From assembly GCA_019096195.1 (NCBI GenBank), contig JAGTXK010000103.1, positions 803,522 through 867,521 of the forward strand: 64,000 nt of DNA, given 5' to 3'. Of this stretch, positions 53,150 through 64,000 are shown piece by piece. The translations under genes were made by a program, and so were the position numbers. The stretch's first letter is position 1. Every line of letters starts with the position of its first letter. Source of the stretch: Boletus sp. NGJ (lineage: Eukaryota; Basidiomycota; Agaricomycetes; Boletales; Boletaceae). The notes beneath the pieces were generated by a model. The model was not told the DNA's origin. It made no database searches and saw only the letters and a program-made list of their open reading frames with translations.

Positions 53150-54768
53150 AAAGAAGTTATTCTCTTTAGCCTCCTCATTGTCCTCACAAACAATGTATCC
53201 CTTTGAAACAGGGAGCCAAACACCATGATCTGTTGACTAGTACCAGAGATCATAGTCTCTTGGCCCATCATCATCTCCAGTAATCATTGGAGATGCAGTA
53301 AAATGACAGCCACTACCATCGTAATCTTCTTCTCATATGCAATTCTTTTCTGAGGTGGGCAGGTAGGTGACTTTGATTTGCCCACTAAGCTCTTACCAGT
53401 ATTGTTGCGCTTTTGCTTCGCATTGGGGCCATTCCACCAGACAATACTTCCCCTTTTCAGATGGATAATGTCACCTGTTGGAATTTCAACCTCCAAGAGA
53501 ATCTTGTCATCGATTTCGGTAAGAATATCAGGGCTGATGTGTTGTGCAGCAAGCTTCTGCTCATATACAGCAGTGTTAGGAACATCAAGGTCAGTTTCAG
53601 CATATTGGAGAAAGCATGAGAGCTGGGATGAAGACAGGAAAGGAGGTGGATTTGGTGGTCTTTCTGAGACACAATGAATGGGCATAGTTGGAGCCTGAAT
53701 GCCAGATGGACTATGGGACCTGGACTGAGGAACTGTGGTGGCTGAGGTGGATGGACTATGGGGTTCAGACTGAGGAAGTAGGCCAGATTTGGCTAGGATC
53801 TGAAGGAGAAGAACTGAGGTAAGCGAGTTGACATCCAGTACAGGACCTGGAGGTGGTACAGGCTATGAGGGAGTTAGCGCCTGTGCCTTACATGCTGGGT
53901 GCAGGAACATCACTTTGTTTGCAATGTCAAATAAGGGCATATTAGGTGGCATGCTCAATATGGCCTGCCCCTCCTTTTATAGACTAATTAGAATTCTTGG
54001 GTGTGCTGTGCAATGTTACAAAGTCTGTACCAAAGTGCATGCCCAATCAAGTAACATGGCAGGAGTGATGATGGTCTAATATATGTAAAGTCGTCGTCAT
54101 CATCATTCTTGTACTTTTTCATTAGTTTCATGTGCCATCAAGCAAGGCACATGTCAAGATCCAATGTCATTTGGAATGGAGTCTTGATCTTAGTTGAGAT
54201 TGTGTTAGTAAATCATTTTCACTAATGTAATGAAATAGCTTACCTGGTGCTTGTCTGAATTGGCTGATTCCTCATCACTGGAGTCACCATCAGCTGAACA
54301 CAATGGGAGTTTTTCAACTTGCTTCATGTCAATGAGAATCTTTGTTGTGACAGAGTCACCAGCAGTGTCAACAATCTTCTGAACCATCTCCTTATAGTCT
54401 GACTCATTGTTGACATCCATTGCCTCATTTGCACACTGGCTAGAAAATTTTTCATCAGATTGGATAACTGAAAATGTTGAGAAGTCTCACCTCTTCGTTT
54501 TTGGAGTAATATACTTGAATGAAAACCACTGCTTGCTGGAGACCTTGTATTTGATTTTTCCATGCTTCTCAAGAATACTTTCCAGGAATTCAATGTAGTT
54601 AGCTTCGTCAAGTGAAAAAAGTAGTTGTTTAGTTTTTATGGATTTTTCTACTCACTTGGAAACAGTTTTGCCTCCTTTGGATGGCTGTTTGAGTGGGGAG
54701 TAGATGGTGAGGGCTATCACAAAGGCATACTGCCTGTTTGCAGAAGACACTTCTGGTTGCTCAGACAT
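53150..54768 (-). pseudogene. Mariner-borne second gene: SAM-like domain protein
   Basis: Minus strand, start MSEQPEVSSANRQYAFVIAL (54768), 66 bp inside the right inverted repeat. Exon 1 ends KGGKTVSK; after an intron comes ANYIEFLESILEKHGKIKYK then WFSFKYITPKTKRGD, NESDYKEMVQKIVDTAGDSV and ILIDMKQVEKLPLC with an acidic serine run. After a less clear part (KKYKNDDDDDFTYI) comes NMPLFDIANKVMFLHPACKA, then VPPPGPVLDVNSLTSVLLLQ and a proline/serine linker. The C-terminal part, FLQYAETDLDVPNTAVYEQK, HISPDILTEIDDKILLEVEI and PTGDIIHLKRGSIVWWNG, has the layout of a SAM domain. The end is DHGVWLPVSKGYIVCEDNEE. There are at least two in-frame stops (after ALTPS and LWY), so the copy is decayed. Function unknown. 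Confidence 0.7.
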
Positions 54769-54833
54769 GCAAGCAATGCATATGCAGGTTTGCATGAATT
54801 CAATTCTGCACTATAGTTGCTTACTCAGCTATG

Positions 54834-54908
54834 CCGGGGTTCTTGCCTGGCTGTCTCTGAGGTGTGACTTTCAAAATTCTGTTTTCCACATACCTTTGGA
54901 AACCACTG
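54834..54908 (-). repeat. Right terminal inverted repeat of the mariner element
   Basis: Reverse complement begins CAGTGGTTTCCAAAGGTATG. Five of its nine differences from the left repeat are CpG in the left repeat and TpG or CpA here. TA follows at 54909-54910. Confidence 0.9.
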
Positions 54909-54910
54909 TA

Positions 54911-56150
54911 ATTTCATATCATAGCTTATATTCCAAGTACAAGCAAAAATTTAAGACTGTCTCTGATATATTAAGTTTTGGCCAATGTGCAAACTCAAAT
55001 TGAGACTTTAGATACAAGATGTGTTTTGTATCGTGTGCCCACTCATCACCTGATGAGTGCTCCTATGATGTCCAATCAGGCCCAGTGAAAAATGGACATC
55101 GCCATTTCAACCCAGGCATACTGGCAACAACTGATTAGATTACCATAGATGGATGTCATAGGGAAATTGTGCAAAATCTACTGAGAAATATGAAGTAGAT
55201 ACTAATTGATTACAATATATGACTTGCTTAACAAGATGATTGTGACTCAAGTTGAGATCCAAACAATCTACTGAAATATTGCCCTATCTACCAGGCTATG
55301 TATCATTATGCCAGCTTGTCAATTGATACCTCTTGTTTTGAGGTTTTTCATCCCTACTGCTATTTCCTAGATGCCTGATCTCAGGTGGTGTATTTGCTGC
55401 AAGTGCTATGGACAATGTTGCAGGCAGGTTGCAAGATGGACATGGTTCAGATACCTGCAAGAGGCAGACAACAATGAGAAAGACACCATACAAAATGCCA
55501 GCCTGATGAATTTCATGCCATAATAGGCCTGCAAAACACTCGAATGCATGAAGAAGATGTGGAGGTGTGGGAAGACTGTAGTCTTCAGTGTAGTCACTAT
55601 ATATTAGTAGTATGGTAGTAGATACCTGTAGTCTTCAGTATAGTCACTAAAGAGAGAATGACTATGGTATGAAGATTCTAAGTACCTGTGATTATGTAAC
55701 ATGTGGCTGTACCACCACATCATATGAAACTCCAACAGGAGGATGGTCCTGCAAGACTTCTGCAATGTCACTGCATAGAAGTTAATCAGGTTTGTTATTA
55801 CACTGACTTCTATCTGAAAGAAAAGGCCAACAATACTAAGGGTCACTTGAGAGTGATATCCAAAGCATATAATGACAATTCCAAGAATGAGTATCTACTA
55901 CAGAGTATGCTACTATTTATACTATGAAACTTGGACATAGACCAGCTTTAGGGTTGATATGGAATGTGCTAGAGTAATGATGTAATGTTCTAGGGCATTC
56001 TGTGATGTAGGGGTGATGTTAAGGGCCTAGGCATGGGGTTGGGACTCAGGTGTTAGCTAATACATAATCATTTGTAGGACGTCTGTTAGCTACTGTAAGT
56101 GGCATAGGTATCTACTGGAATAAAGGGAAAGACATTTCATTACCCCCTTT
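54911..56150. other. AT-rich relic DNA, no gene resolved
   Basis: Short frames only. A 24-bp direct repeat of CTGTAGTCTTCAGT(G/A)TAGTC is at about 55575 and 55628. A plus-strand frame at 55703-55927 has no ATG-supported family match. Confidence 0.4.
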
Positions 56151-56880
56151 TTAGGGGTTGAACTCCTGGTTGACCATGATATCAGGGAGCTGAGGTTCGG
56201 AACGAGGCGAGACAATCTCAAAGAGGTGGTTGGGGAGGTGGTTGAGTAAGGTGGCATATGCTTGAAAGAATGCATTGGCAAAGAGGGTGGTTTGTCATAT
56301 GCACATTAGACAATCACATGACTTGATTAGAGAGCGAACGGTGGAGAGGTTGGCAATGTAAAATTTCTTGATAAGTTTTGGAGCATTCTTTATGTTTGCC
56401 TTGGGCTCCCAAGTGTGTTCTTCTTGTGGGTAGCCCTTTTAGTGCACAAGATATTCCATCTTTCCTCTGCGCTTTCTCGAGTCGATCACCTCTTGTACCT
56501 CATTTTCCTCTTCCTGTTGGATGATAACTGGTGGAGGTGGTTTTGGCTTTGTCTGTGGGTGGGAGGTGCTGATGTGTTATGGCATGAGTAGGGATTCATG
56601 AAAGACTAGATGGATTCCATGCCAGGCTTTCAGGATTTCTAACTTATAGGAGGCCTTGCCTACTTTTCTCTTCACTCTGAATGGCACATAGCACTTGTTG
56701 TCGAATTTCTTTGTTGGTCAGTTGGTACAGATATGAGTTCCCTTGAGGAGGACCTGTTGACCTGTAGTGAAGTTCAATGATGCTATGGCTCATTTGTCAT
56801 GACTCCTTTTCATGGTGGTGGTCACTTTCTCTAGCACATTTCTCACTGCTGTCAAGTAGCAGGAACCTCCTCTGAGTCAA
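56151..56880 (-). pseudogene. Gypsy (chromovirus) integrase C-terminus with chromodomain
   Basis: Minus strand: AVRNVLEKVTTTMKRSHDK, GQQVLLKGTHIC and PTKKFDNKCYVPFRVKRKVG, KASYKLEILKAWHGIHLVFH with ESLLMP, then the chromodomain EVQEVIDSRKRRGKMEYLVH followed by KGYPQEEHTWEPKANIKNAP. Ends VNQEFNP at 56151. The GPF/Y module and chromodomain together identify a chromovirus. In-frame stops (after SHDK, and in place of the W of VHWKGYP) show decay. No reverse transcriptase or LTR is attached; the 5' side ends where the Plavaka relic starts. Confidence 0.8.
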
Positions 56881-59560
56881 AATGAGCAGGTGCAACCTGA
56901 GAACGAGCATGGGTACTCCAAAACCAGGCAGGCTCTCCCTGAAAATGAGCTGATACCTCCAGGACATGATCAGGACCCTCCTGATCCCCCCCTTTACCCT
57001 CTGAGTCCACTTCCTGTTGTACCATTGGCCCAGCATGATCACAGTCTACTTGATCTTGACCTTCAAGAACTTGCACAACTCACCTGACTTGACTTTCTCC
57101 AACACAATTTTTTATTCATACAGAGTGTGTGCAATGCATCTCTGGATGACGAAGGAACTAGGCTTACCCCTGAAATACTCAAACAACTCCGTAATCCACC
57201 TAAGTCCATCCCTGAAATAGAACATCCCTCCTCAAGCTCACACTGACTATCTTACTTGCACTTGAACATTCCTCTTAGGAAACTTATGAGAAGACTTGAT
57301 TAGTGATTCAGAAATGTTTCCCCAACTCCAAGGTCCCATCTTTCTACCACACAAAAACTGCACTTGCAGACATTACTGGAATCAAAGCCATGACTCACCA
57401 CATGTGTCCAAACTCATGCCTTGCCTATGTCAGACCATATGCTGACTATGAGATATGCCCAAATTGTAATGAATGTCATTTTGACCAGATCAAGCTTTGA
57501 CAATCACACAGACATGTCAAGGTTCCTTGTGTGGTCTTCAGCACAATTCCATTGGCTCTACAACTTCAGGCTCTTTTCAGAACCCATGGAAATGCTCAGA
57601 AGATGAAATACTAAGAGCAACATATCTGGGAGATTTATGAGGAACTCCTTTGAAATGAAGGCTTTGTTGATGCCTATGATGATGTCCTGACTGGGAGTGC
57701 ATATCTAGATGCTGTTTGCAATGGCAAAATTGGGCTGGATAATACAGTATGTTATTAATCCTCTCAATCGATGGTGCATAGTTGTATGAGAGCAAACTCT
57801 CTGACTGCTGGATCTATATTTGGATAGTGCTCGAGCACTTGCCTGACAAACGTTACAAGAAGAAACATGTACTCCCAGGTGCAATTATCCCTGGATCCAA
57901 TAAACCCAAGTTTATTGAGTCATTTCTTTATCCTGGCTTCCATCATATATCGGCAGTTCAGCATGAAGGACTTACCATCTGGGATGCTTCCATTGACTGA
58001 ACTTACACTTCAAACCTCTTCTTGATCCTTGCCTATGCCAACAGACCTGGCCTCCTTTGCCTGAATAATCTTGTAGGTCACTCAGGCAAACAAGGCTGCC
58101 ATATGTTTTGTCCCATCAAAGAATGTTGCAAACCAATTAGTTCACAGTATTACCTGATGCTCCTGCAGTCAAACAATTATCAAGTCAATGGTTGCCTTCA
58201 CCCTGATATCAGCCCCTACAACATTGCTCCTAGCATCTTGAGTGACTATGTGAAGAAACTCAAAATTCTAATGGCAGCTCCTAATCAGGCCCAACATGAA
58301 AAGTGACCTCCTAGAAACTGGTATTGTTGGGCCTAGTTTTCTCCTTGGACTACAGCCTGAACATATACTTGGCATTCCTGAGTGTTTCTCTTCAGAAATC
58401 ATGCACCTTGCAGGTGCAAACCTGGTCTTCTTGTTTACTGACCTATGGTAAGGCAAAATTGACTGTGATTGCACCGACAGTAAAGATACATGGGACTGGA
58501 TGGTCCTTGTTGGAAAAACATGGCAAAAACATGGCCACGATGTTGCAAACTGTAAACCACACCTTCCAGGCTCATTCAATGCTGCCCCTCATAATCCTGC
58601 AGAGAAAATAAATTCATGATACAAGGCGACAGAGTATATTACATGGCTATATGCTCTTTGTCCAGCTCTCTTTCACAACATCCTTTCTGAAAAGTACTGG
58701 CAAAACTTCTGCAAATTTGTTGCAGCACTGCAAATCATATCCTAATATAGAATTGCCTATGAAGACCTTACTTGTGCACATGAACTCTTTGTAGAATGGG
58801 AACTCAAATTTGAAACAATTTATTATTGGTATTAGGTCAACTGAATACATTTCATCCATCCCTATGTTCATCTTGTTAATCATCTTGCTATAGAAGCAAC
58901 ACGTGTTGGAGCACCTATTTGCTCCTCTCAGTGGACTATGGAATGGATAATTGGGAATCTTAGCCAAGAAACATGACAATCATTAGACCCATTTTCAAAC
59001 CTTGCCTAGCAAGGTATTCGACGCTGCCAGGTCAACACATTCAAGGCACTTTTCCCACGTCTAGACCCACCTGAAAATCTTTGTCCATGTGGATCTGAGG
59101 ACATTGGTAATGGTTTTGTCTTGCTCAGGAAACAGGATAGGCACCCCATTAGTGGTTCTAATGATGAACATAGGGTAATCTCAGAATTTCTTGGATGACC
59201 AGCACCAAAGTATCAACAATGGGCATGGCTTCATCTTCCAAATGAACAGATAGCCTGATCCCTTTGGATGGAGTCCCAGAAGTCATTGGATGAAATTCAA
59301 ATAGCACGTCATATCAAAGTTAGTTGATTTCCTATTTTCATGGCTCAATTTAACTTGACATAGATATGTCTTAATGGGTGACAACACTTTGCAGAAGTAC
59401 AATATTTCATCCAACTTGCAGTTGAGGTTGATGATATGTATGCACTGATTTCAAAGTTTGGTTTCACCTTCAGGCATGCTTTTAATCACCTTTCCACCTC
59501 AATCCATGTTAATCCAGATCCAAACAACCTACCCAGTGACCAAATCAGTGCCTTATATCA
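56881..59560 (+). pseudogene. Plavaka-type (CACTA-like, TNP2) transposase relic
   Basis: Plus strand, with frameshifts and stops. The N-terminal part is acidic/proline-rich (NEHGYSKTRQALPENE, GHDQDPPDPPLYPLSPLPVV). The zinc-binding block MTHHMCPNSCLAYVRPYADY with CPNCNECHF is near 57400. The catalytic core follows: SDCWIYIWIVLEHLPDKRYK with KKHVLPGAIIPGSNKPKFIE, FLILAYANRPGLLCLNNLVG with HSGKQGCHMFCPIKECCKP, and LLQSNNYQVNGCLHPDISPY. Then PECFSSEIMHLAGANLVFLF, DSKDTWDWMVLVGKTWQKHG, HNPAEKINS, PALFHNILSEKYWQNFCKFV and SQWTMEWIIGNLSQE. This is the Plavaka order. Terminal CACTA repeats were not located. Confidence 0.85.
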
Positions 59561-59582
59561 GCCTCTGGCTATTCCAATATAG

Positions 59583-60990
59583 CCATTGCCTCCAATTAAC
59601 AAATTAGACCACCAACATATTCAATTTTGGAGCCAGGCTGACTTTAAGAAATGGGAGAAGAGTTCAGAAGTGCAGGCCACCATCACACACTGTGGGTCAC
59701 TACCATATCTTGAAGACTATGACAGTGGTCCACTACCTGAAGCAATGATCATGGCTATTCTCAAGAAGATGCGTGCCATCTGGCAAGGTCTTAAATGCCA
59801 CTCACTCGCCCCCAAGACCTGGGAAAATGTGGCTGATTTTGTGAAGAATTCATTCTATATGGAGGTAGTGTGAGACTTCCCACAAACGGACTTATGTGAC
59901 AAATTTTGAAAAATGGACACCATCACAACTGTGTGGTATTCCTCTTGGGCTCAGACCTATCTGAAGGAGGGTAAGCATAAGGTAAACGTTAAATCTGAAC
60001 CATCACTGCAACTCAAATTGAGCATGCCTGAGCCTAAGAAGCTCAAGCTTGACTTTGACCCAATCTTTCACATCCATGAATCTTGACAGCTCAGACACAA
60101 GTTTCTCTGGGGCTTAGGCTGTTCTCCACTCTGGCTCTGCTTCTAGCACCCCCAAACCCCCTGCAAACTTCTTTGCCAGATCAAATGCAAGTGTGAGTTC
60201 TCCTGTGTCCTCCACCATAGGCACCAATATCTTTGTTCTCGACTTGGATGATACCACCTCCAACTGTAATGATACTACAGAAACCAGCCCAACTGATGCT
60301 ACTCTATCAAACCCCAAAGTTTCTGATGATCAAGACTCAGATGCAGATATCATCACATTCCTATCTAATATAAACACAATTATGCCAGACCTTGCCACTG
60401 TTCCTACACTGAGTTCTCATGGGATGACAGGACTGGCAGCATTTATTCCAAAAGCTAAAAACCCATTGTAATGCAGTCAAATCTCTAAGTTTGACTAAGA
60501 CTTAAGTAGTACTAATGTCATTGTTTTCAGAAAGCTTTGTATTACTAAGCACAAATGTGATGAAACACACTCCATCATGGACATTCCAACTTCCAGTACC
60601 TCAGCAGAGCATGATACCACAACCACAACACCTGGGCCCTTCAAGTCATCTAACAGCATAGAAGAGTCAAAACCACCCACATCTAGCAAGTAGTCTACAG
60701 ACAAGAAATGGCAGCCCTGTAAAGCCAAGACCACTTGGTACATGATCTGCACTGCTTTGTGGAATATTGTTGATAATACATATAGTATATTATGTGGCTA
60801 CTGATGGTTGAAACAAGTTAAACCAGATGGTACAGCAGTCGAGTTCACTAAATACTAGAAGCATCTCAAGCAGAACATGAAAGTGGTTCATACTGTGACT
60901 CATTTTTCCATTGTTTATTTGACTGACACACTCACTACTACTAGAAATATGAAAGGATTTCAGATTGATAATATGATGTCCCTCCACTAT
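59583..60990 (+). pseudogene. TE-associated ORF downstream of Plavaka
   Basis: Plus strand: INKLDHQHIQFWSQADFKKW, EAMIMAILKKMRAIWQGLKC and HSLAPKTWENVADFVKNSFY, then TTVWYSSWAQTYLKEG and MPEPKKLKLDFDPI. After a frame change: SSPVSSTIGTNIFVLDLDDT, PDLATVPTLSSHGMTGLAAF and later KPDGTAVEFTKY. The AIRxxARxIWxxL...AxxTWG layout recalls multi-copy hypothetical proteins next to Agaricomycete transposons. No enzyme domain is seen, and stops break the frame. Whether it belongs to the same element is inference. Confidence 0.5.
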
Positions 60991-61639
60991 TGAATTGTTT
61001 TACAGTATACTAATTTATCCACCTCCAATTCATAGGTCTCTAATGACTCATGGAATGATTTCTCTACCACCATCATCGACAATCTCACATCCAGACCAAT
61101 GTATGTATTAACAGAAAGCTCTAGAGAAGCATTGACAGCAACAGATAATAGGACAACAGAGCTCGTGAAGCAATAGAGCCAGGGATTGTGAGGTGGCAGG
61201 AAAGGCAATGGTGGGGTAGTACTATGGGGTCTGGGGGGTGGGGTGCCATATCATACTACTATGGTGCTTTATCATTATTGCTCTAAATGCATGGTTTTTG
61301 GTATATTTATTTGGACTAAGAACAACTACTGAAATCTAGTTAGAAAGTACTTCCCGATCAGATATTATTGGAGTACATCTCAGTAGATTCATCTGGATGA
61401 AGCCAACATTGCATGGCAACTACTGAAATCTATCCAGAAAGCTCTACTCAATCAGACACTATCACAGTCTGTCTCAATACATTTTTCATCTACCATCTAG
61501 TGCCATTGTGCACTCATTTCTATTCTCATACACTTGGGTGATATCAGTACATATGAGCTGATTTGGTGCTGTTTGTTTTTCACTGGAGATCAGGCCCCAC
61601 AGCAGTCCCAGAACAGTTTTGAGAGATGTGACTTGATGT

Positions 61640-62280
61640 GAAGGCTAATGTGTATCAAGCCACTGCTATTCTCCTCTAAGCAAAAATCTCGTCCAGAACA
61701 CTAAGTGCTTCTAGCTGTTGCTGAGTGAGACCTGCAATCCAAGCACTGTCATAAAAGCTCATGGTTAAAAGTTTCACCACTTCTCGTGTGCTTGCAGGGT
61801 TGCCCTGTGATCAAATTCTCCTCATTGGCCATGAGCCTTGAGGGGAGAAAATGTCATTATCAATCAATCTCTGGAGATTCACTAGATCAAGTTCATGCTG
61901 AATGCAATGACACCATTCCATATTCTTCATGTGGAGCACCTCTTCAATCTTATTTTTGACCCTGTTTTCCTCTGAACTCGTCCCATGCTCACCAAGGCAG
62001 CCAATGGCACTATATAACCAAACCCAGTTGTGAGTATCACTGACACCCTCCTTAGTCTTCAGCTGAACAATGTGATTGAGAATTGCCATCCTATGTACTA
62101 GTATCAATATATATATTTTAAATTCGCATGTGTGTTAGGAACTCACGTTGTGGCAGTGGGTAGTCTGGTGGCTCACCCTCAAAGCCTCTTCTCACTCCTT
62201 AACCAATTGTGCCTCTGTCTCAGCTGGTATTTTCAACTGGCCAGATTCTATCAGCTGGGGTTGAGCCTTCCTCCAAGTCA
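61640..62280 (-). pseudogene. Second TE-associated ORF relic
   Basis: Minus strand: PAETEAQLVKE, then MAILNHIVQLKTKEGVSDTH and NWVWLYSAIGCLGEHGTSSE, VLHMKNMEWCHCIQHELDLV with NLQRLIDNDIFSPQGSWPMR, and FYDSAWIAGLTQQQLEALSV. The WxWL...MSSEE...(K/R)xMxWR...D...SPQGxxPxxR layout is one I recall from repeated Agaricomycete hypothetical proteins linked to transposons. Stops and a frame change are present. Confidence 0.5.
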
Positions 62281-62299
62281 TCTGTAGTCATTTATAGCA

Positions 62300-62672
62300 G
62301 TTGACTATGAACTCTCTAATGTACAGTAATATGAGATCAAAGATCTAATATTACTGTAAAAGGGACTTGGAACATCAGACAAATGGAGATTTGGAAATAC
62401 TGAGCTGTGAATGAGAGAACACAGCCAGGAAGGCAATTTCTATGATTAGATCAGAAGGTGAAACAGAGAAGGTGAAATAGAAGGCTGTGTCATAGCCATG
62501 GGGGCAGTGTTGCATTGCCTAGAAAACAGTAGGATAAGGCGATGCTTGCGTCAGTGTTCAAAAGGGATCCCAGGGGAATCCTACGTTAGAGGAATCAAAG
62601 AGAAGGTTGTTCCAGAGCCCAGAAGAAGGTGATGGTAGGGGAAAAGGTATACTCCCTTCCACAACCATAACA
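62300..62672 (-). mobile_element. LTR 4, truncated, reverse orientation
   Basis: On the minus strand it starts TGTTATGGTTGTGGAAGGGA at 62672. It follows LTR 1-3 through TTCCCCTGGGAT and the tandem TACAGTAATATTAGATC / CATATTACTGTA segment, then fades near 62300. Only the first 40% of the LTR is present. Confidence 0.7.
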
Positions 62673-64000
62673 GATGGGTTTCATAACTTCTATTTTGGTG
62701 GTCATTCTTTTCTTCAATTCGTTTGCATAAGGCTATCTTAAGACTCTGAATCAGAAAGACACAGATGAGGTCCTTGCAGAAGACTTTCATGCTACATTTC
62801 CACTGTTCTCTAAACCATTAGAGTTGGCACAGAATGTCAAGATTTATGTAAACAAGGTTAAGCATATAGCTTGGAAACTCGAGCAGTAATTCTCTCCTCC
62901 TTCAGGAAAGTAATATAAGAGTGGATGTTGTTATGAACTGTTCACAGCATCACACCACAAGGCTCAGAACTGTTCGCAGGCTACACAAGTGCTGGCTCAA
63001 TGGATGAGGTGGGGAATCTTAGTCTGTAATATTCCTAACCACACAATGATCAGAGTGGTCAAGGCAATGAGTTATTGGAGGGAGAATACAAGTGGATTAG
63101 ACTGGGGATTCCAGTCGTCAAGTGCTACTTTATATATGTACAGGAATGATGCACAGACCAAGCTGTGCATGTGATAAATCACTACATATGGTAAGATGGA
63201 GATTAATGAGGCTGTGTGAAAAGAGCAGAAATTAAAGATTTATGGATCACATAAGGTATGATATCATCTGATGTCATAGGTTCTAGACTGTATCATGTGA
63301 TTGTTCCCATGGTCATATGCACAGTCATGTGACTTGATGCAAAAAGAGTTTGAGAAAATGAAAGTTATGTGTTGTTGTGAAAAGTTTGAAAATATTTAAA
63401 TATCATAACAGATGTGTTGCCATCTCATTGTTGTTACATTAATAGATCATTTAAATAATTTCAGTATGCAAAAGGCACCAAGGGATATCAACAGGTGAGT
63501 AGTGTGCAATCTTATCCAAGTTCCAATAGTGCTTGATATTAGTTCAGCCAGACCTTTCACAGTTATCAGAAGCTTGGACAGTATAGTATTTCTACATTGG
63601 TTTGGACTGCATACACTTCTTGTATTCAGTCACTCTCCACTCTATGGCATATTGTTTGGATGAAAAAAATATAGTCAGTCATTTCTCCAGGCAATGCCAA
63701 GGATCACCACTTTATTCAGAATTTCTTTGGGTAAGCTCATACTTAGTGGGTGTGAGGTAGATGTTTTATGTGATGATACCTGGGAATGTTGTTCACACAA
63801 GCATGCCCTAGATGGATTGTATATTTGGCACCAAGCCAATATCTATCCTTTTAGGCAACTGATAAGTGTGAATGTAGTTTCATGCAAACCACAGAATGTT
63901 TAGATATGTGTTTCTTCCTTGTGTGAATCTCCATCCAACTTTAATCCACTGCAGGTGACAGCACAATCACAAATGCAACCCTCCTTTATCCAAGTTCCAG
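62673..64000. other. AT-rich relic DNA to window end
   Basis: No frame longer than about 70 codons and no recognisable domain. GTCATATGCACA followed by CA(C/T)(A/G)TGACTTGAT occurs near 63313 and also near 56294, so a dispersed repeat family is likely. Confidence 0.4.

Larger units (their letters stand above)
46204..54908 (+). mobile_element. Tc1/mariner-type transposon carrying nested insertions
   Basis: Bounded by 75-bp terminal inverted repeats (46204-46278 and 54834-54908) and by TA on each side (46202-46203 and 54909-54910), the Tc1/mariner target duplication. Inside are a decayed DDE transposase on the plus strand beginning just inside the left repeat, and a second gene on the minus strand beginning just inside the right repeat. 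Three LTRs and one hAT element are inserted. Removing the nested stack of LTRs and hAT (46973-51653) and the third LTR (52257-53145) leaves an element of about 3.1 kb. The 3' repeat has lost CpGs that the 5' repeat still has. Confidence 0.88.

Noticed and set aside
1-64000. tRNA genes
   Set aside because: I looked for B-box GTTCGANTCC with a matching A-box and acceptor stem; candidates such as 3450 and 10095 lack pairing or lie in coding sequence.

Overview
The window reads as nuclear DNA of a filamentous basidiomycete (Agaricomycete). Genes carry many short GT-AG introns (about 43-90 nt), and the gene families are typical of mushroom-forming fungi: an F-box protein, a DUF4112 protein, a single-chain urease, an Rgp/arrestin-type alpha-arrestin, chromodomain Gypsy, a Plavaka transposase and NLR-type WD40 pieces. 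The exact species cannot be read from the sequence; a Rhizoctonia/Ceratobasidium-like fungus is only a guess.

Positions 1 to about 40,000 are gene-dense euchromatin with normal CpG content. In order: a divergent pair of paralogous glutathione S-transferases; an F-box protein; a DUF4112 membrane protein; an unknown conserved protein; an MFS transporter; three low-complexity proteins of unknown function; the nickel enzyme urease; a peroxisomal-type nucleotide carrier; a RING protein with SUMO-interacting motifs; ERV41; a Maf pyrophosphatase; SPT2; a CFIm68-like RNA-binding protein; a DENND6 Rab exchange factor; a family-16 methyltransferase; an alpha-arrestin; and the FG nucleoporin NUP49. These are unrelated housekeeping genes, not a cluster. 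Four neighbouring pairs are divergent with only 102 to 199 bp between start codons.

ATG22 (40.3-42.8 kb) marks the border. Its 3' half lies in a 1,356-bp stretch (40,161-41,516) with no CpG at all, while its 5' half is normal. From 42.8 to 46.2 kb the DNA again has CpG but holds only gene fragments, including a 3' piece of XRN1 with its intron and a piece of WD40 propeller.

From 46.2 kb to the end the DNA is AT-rich, CpG-poor transposon relic. The centrepiece is a Tc1/mariner-type element (46,204-54,908; 75-bp inverted repeats; TA duplication). It has been hit by a solo LTR, which was hit by a hAT element, which was hit by another solo LTR; a third LTR sits elsewhere in the mariner. Each of the three nested insertions can be bounded by its target-site duplication. 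The mariner carries a second gene, convergent with its transposase, encoding a protein with a C-terminal SAM-like domain. Further right are a Gypsy integrase/chromodomain relic, a Plavaka (CACTA-like) transposase relic with a companion ORF, another relic ORF and a truncated LTR. CpG counts in the LTR copies (4, 17 and 27) agree with the nesting order and suggest loss by CpG methylation and deamination.
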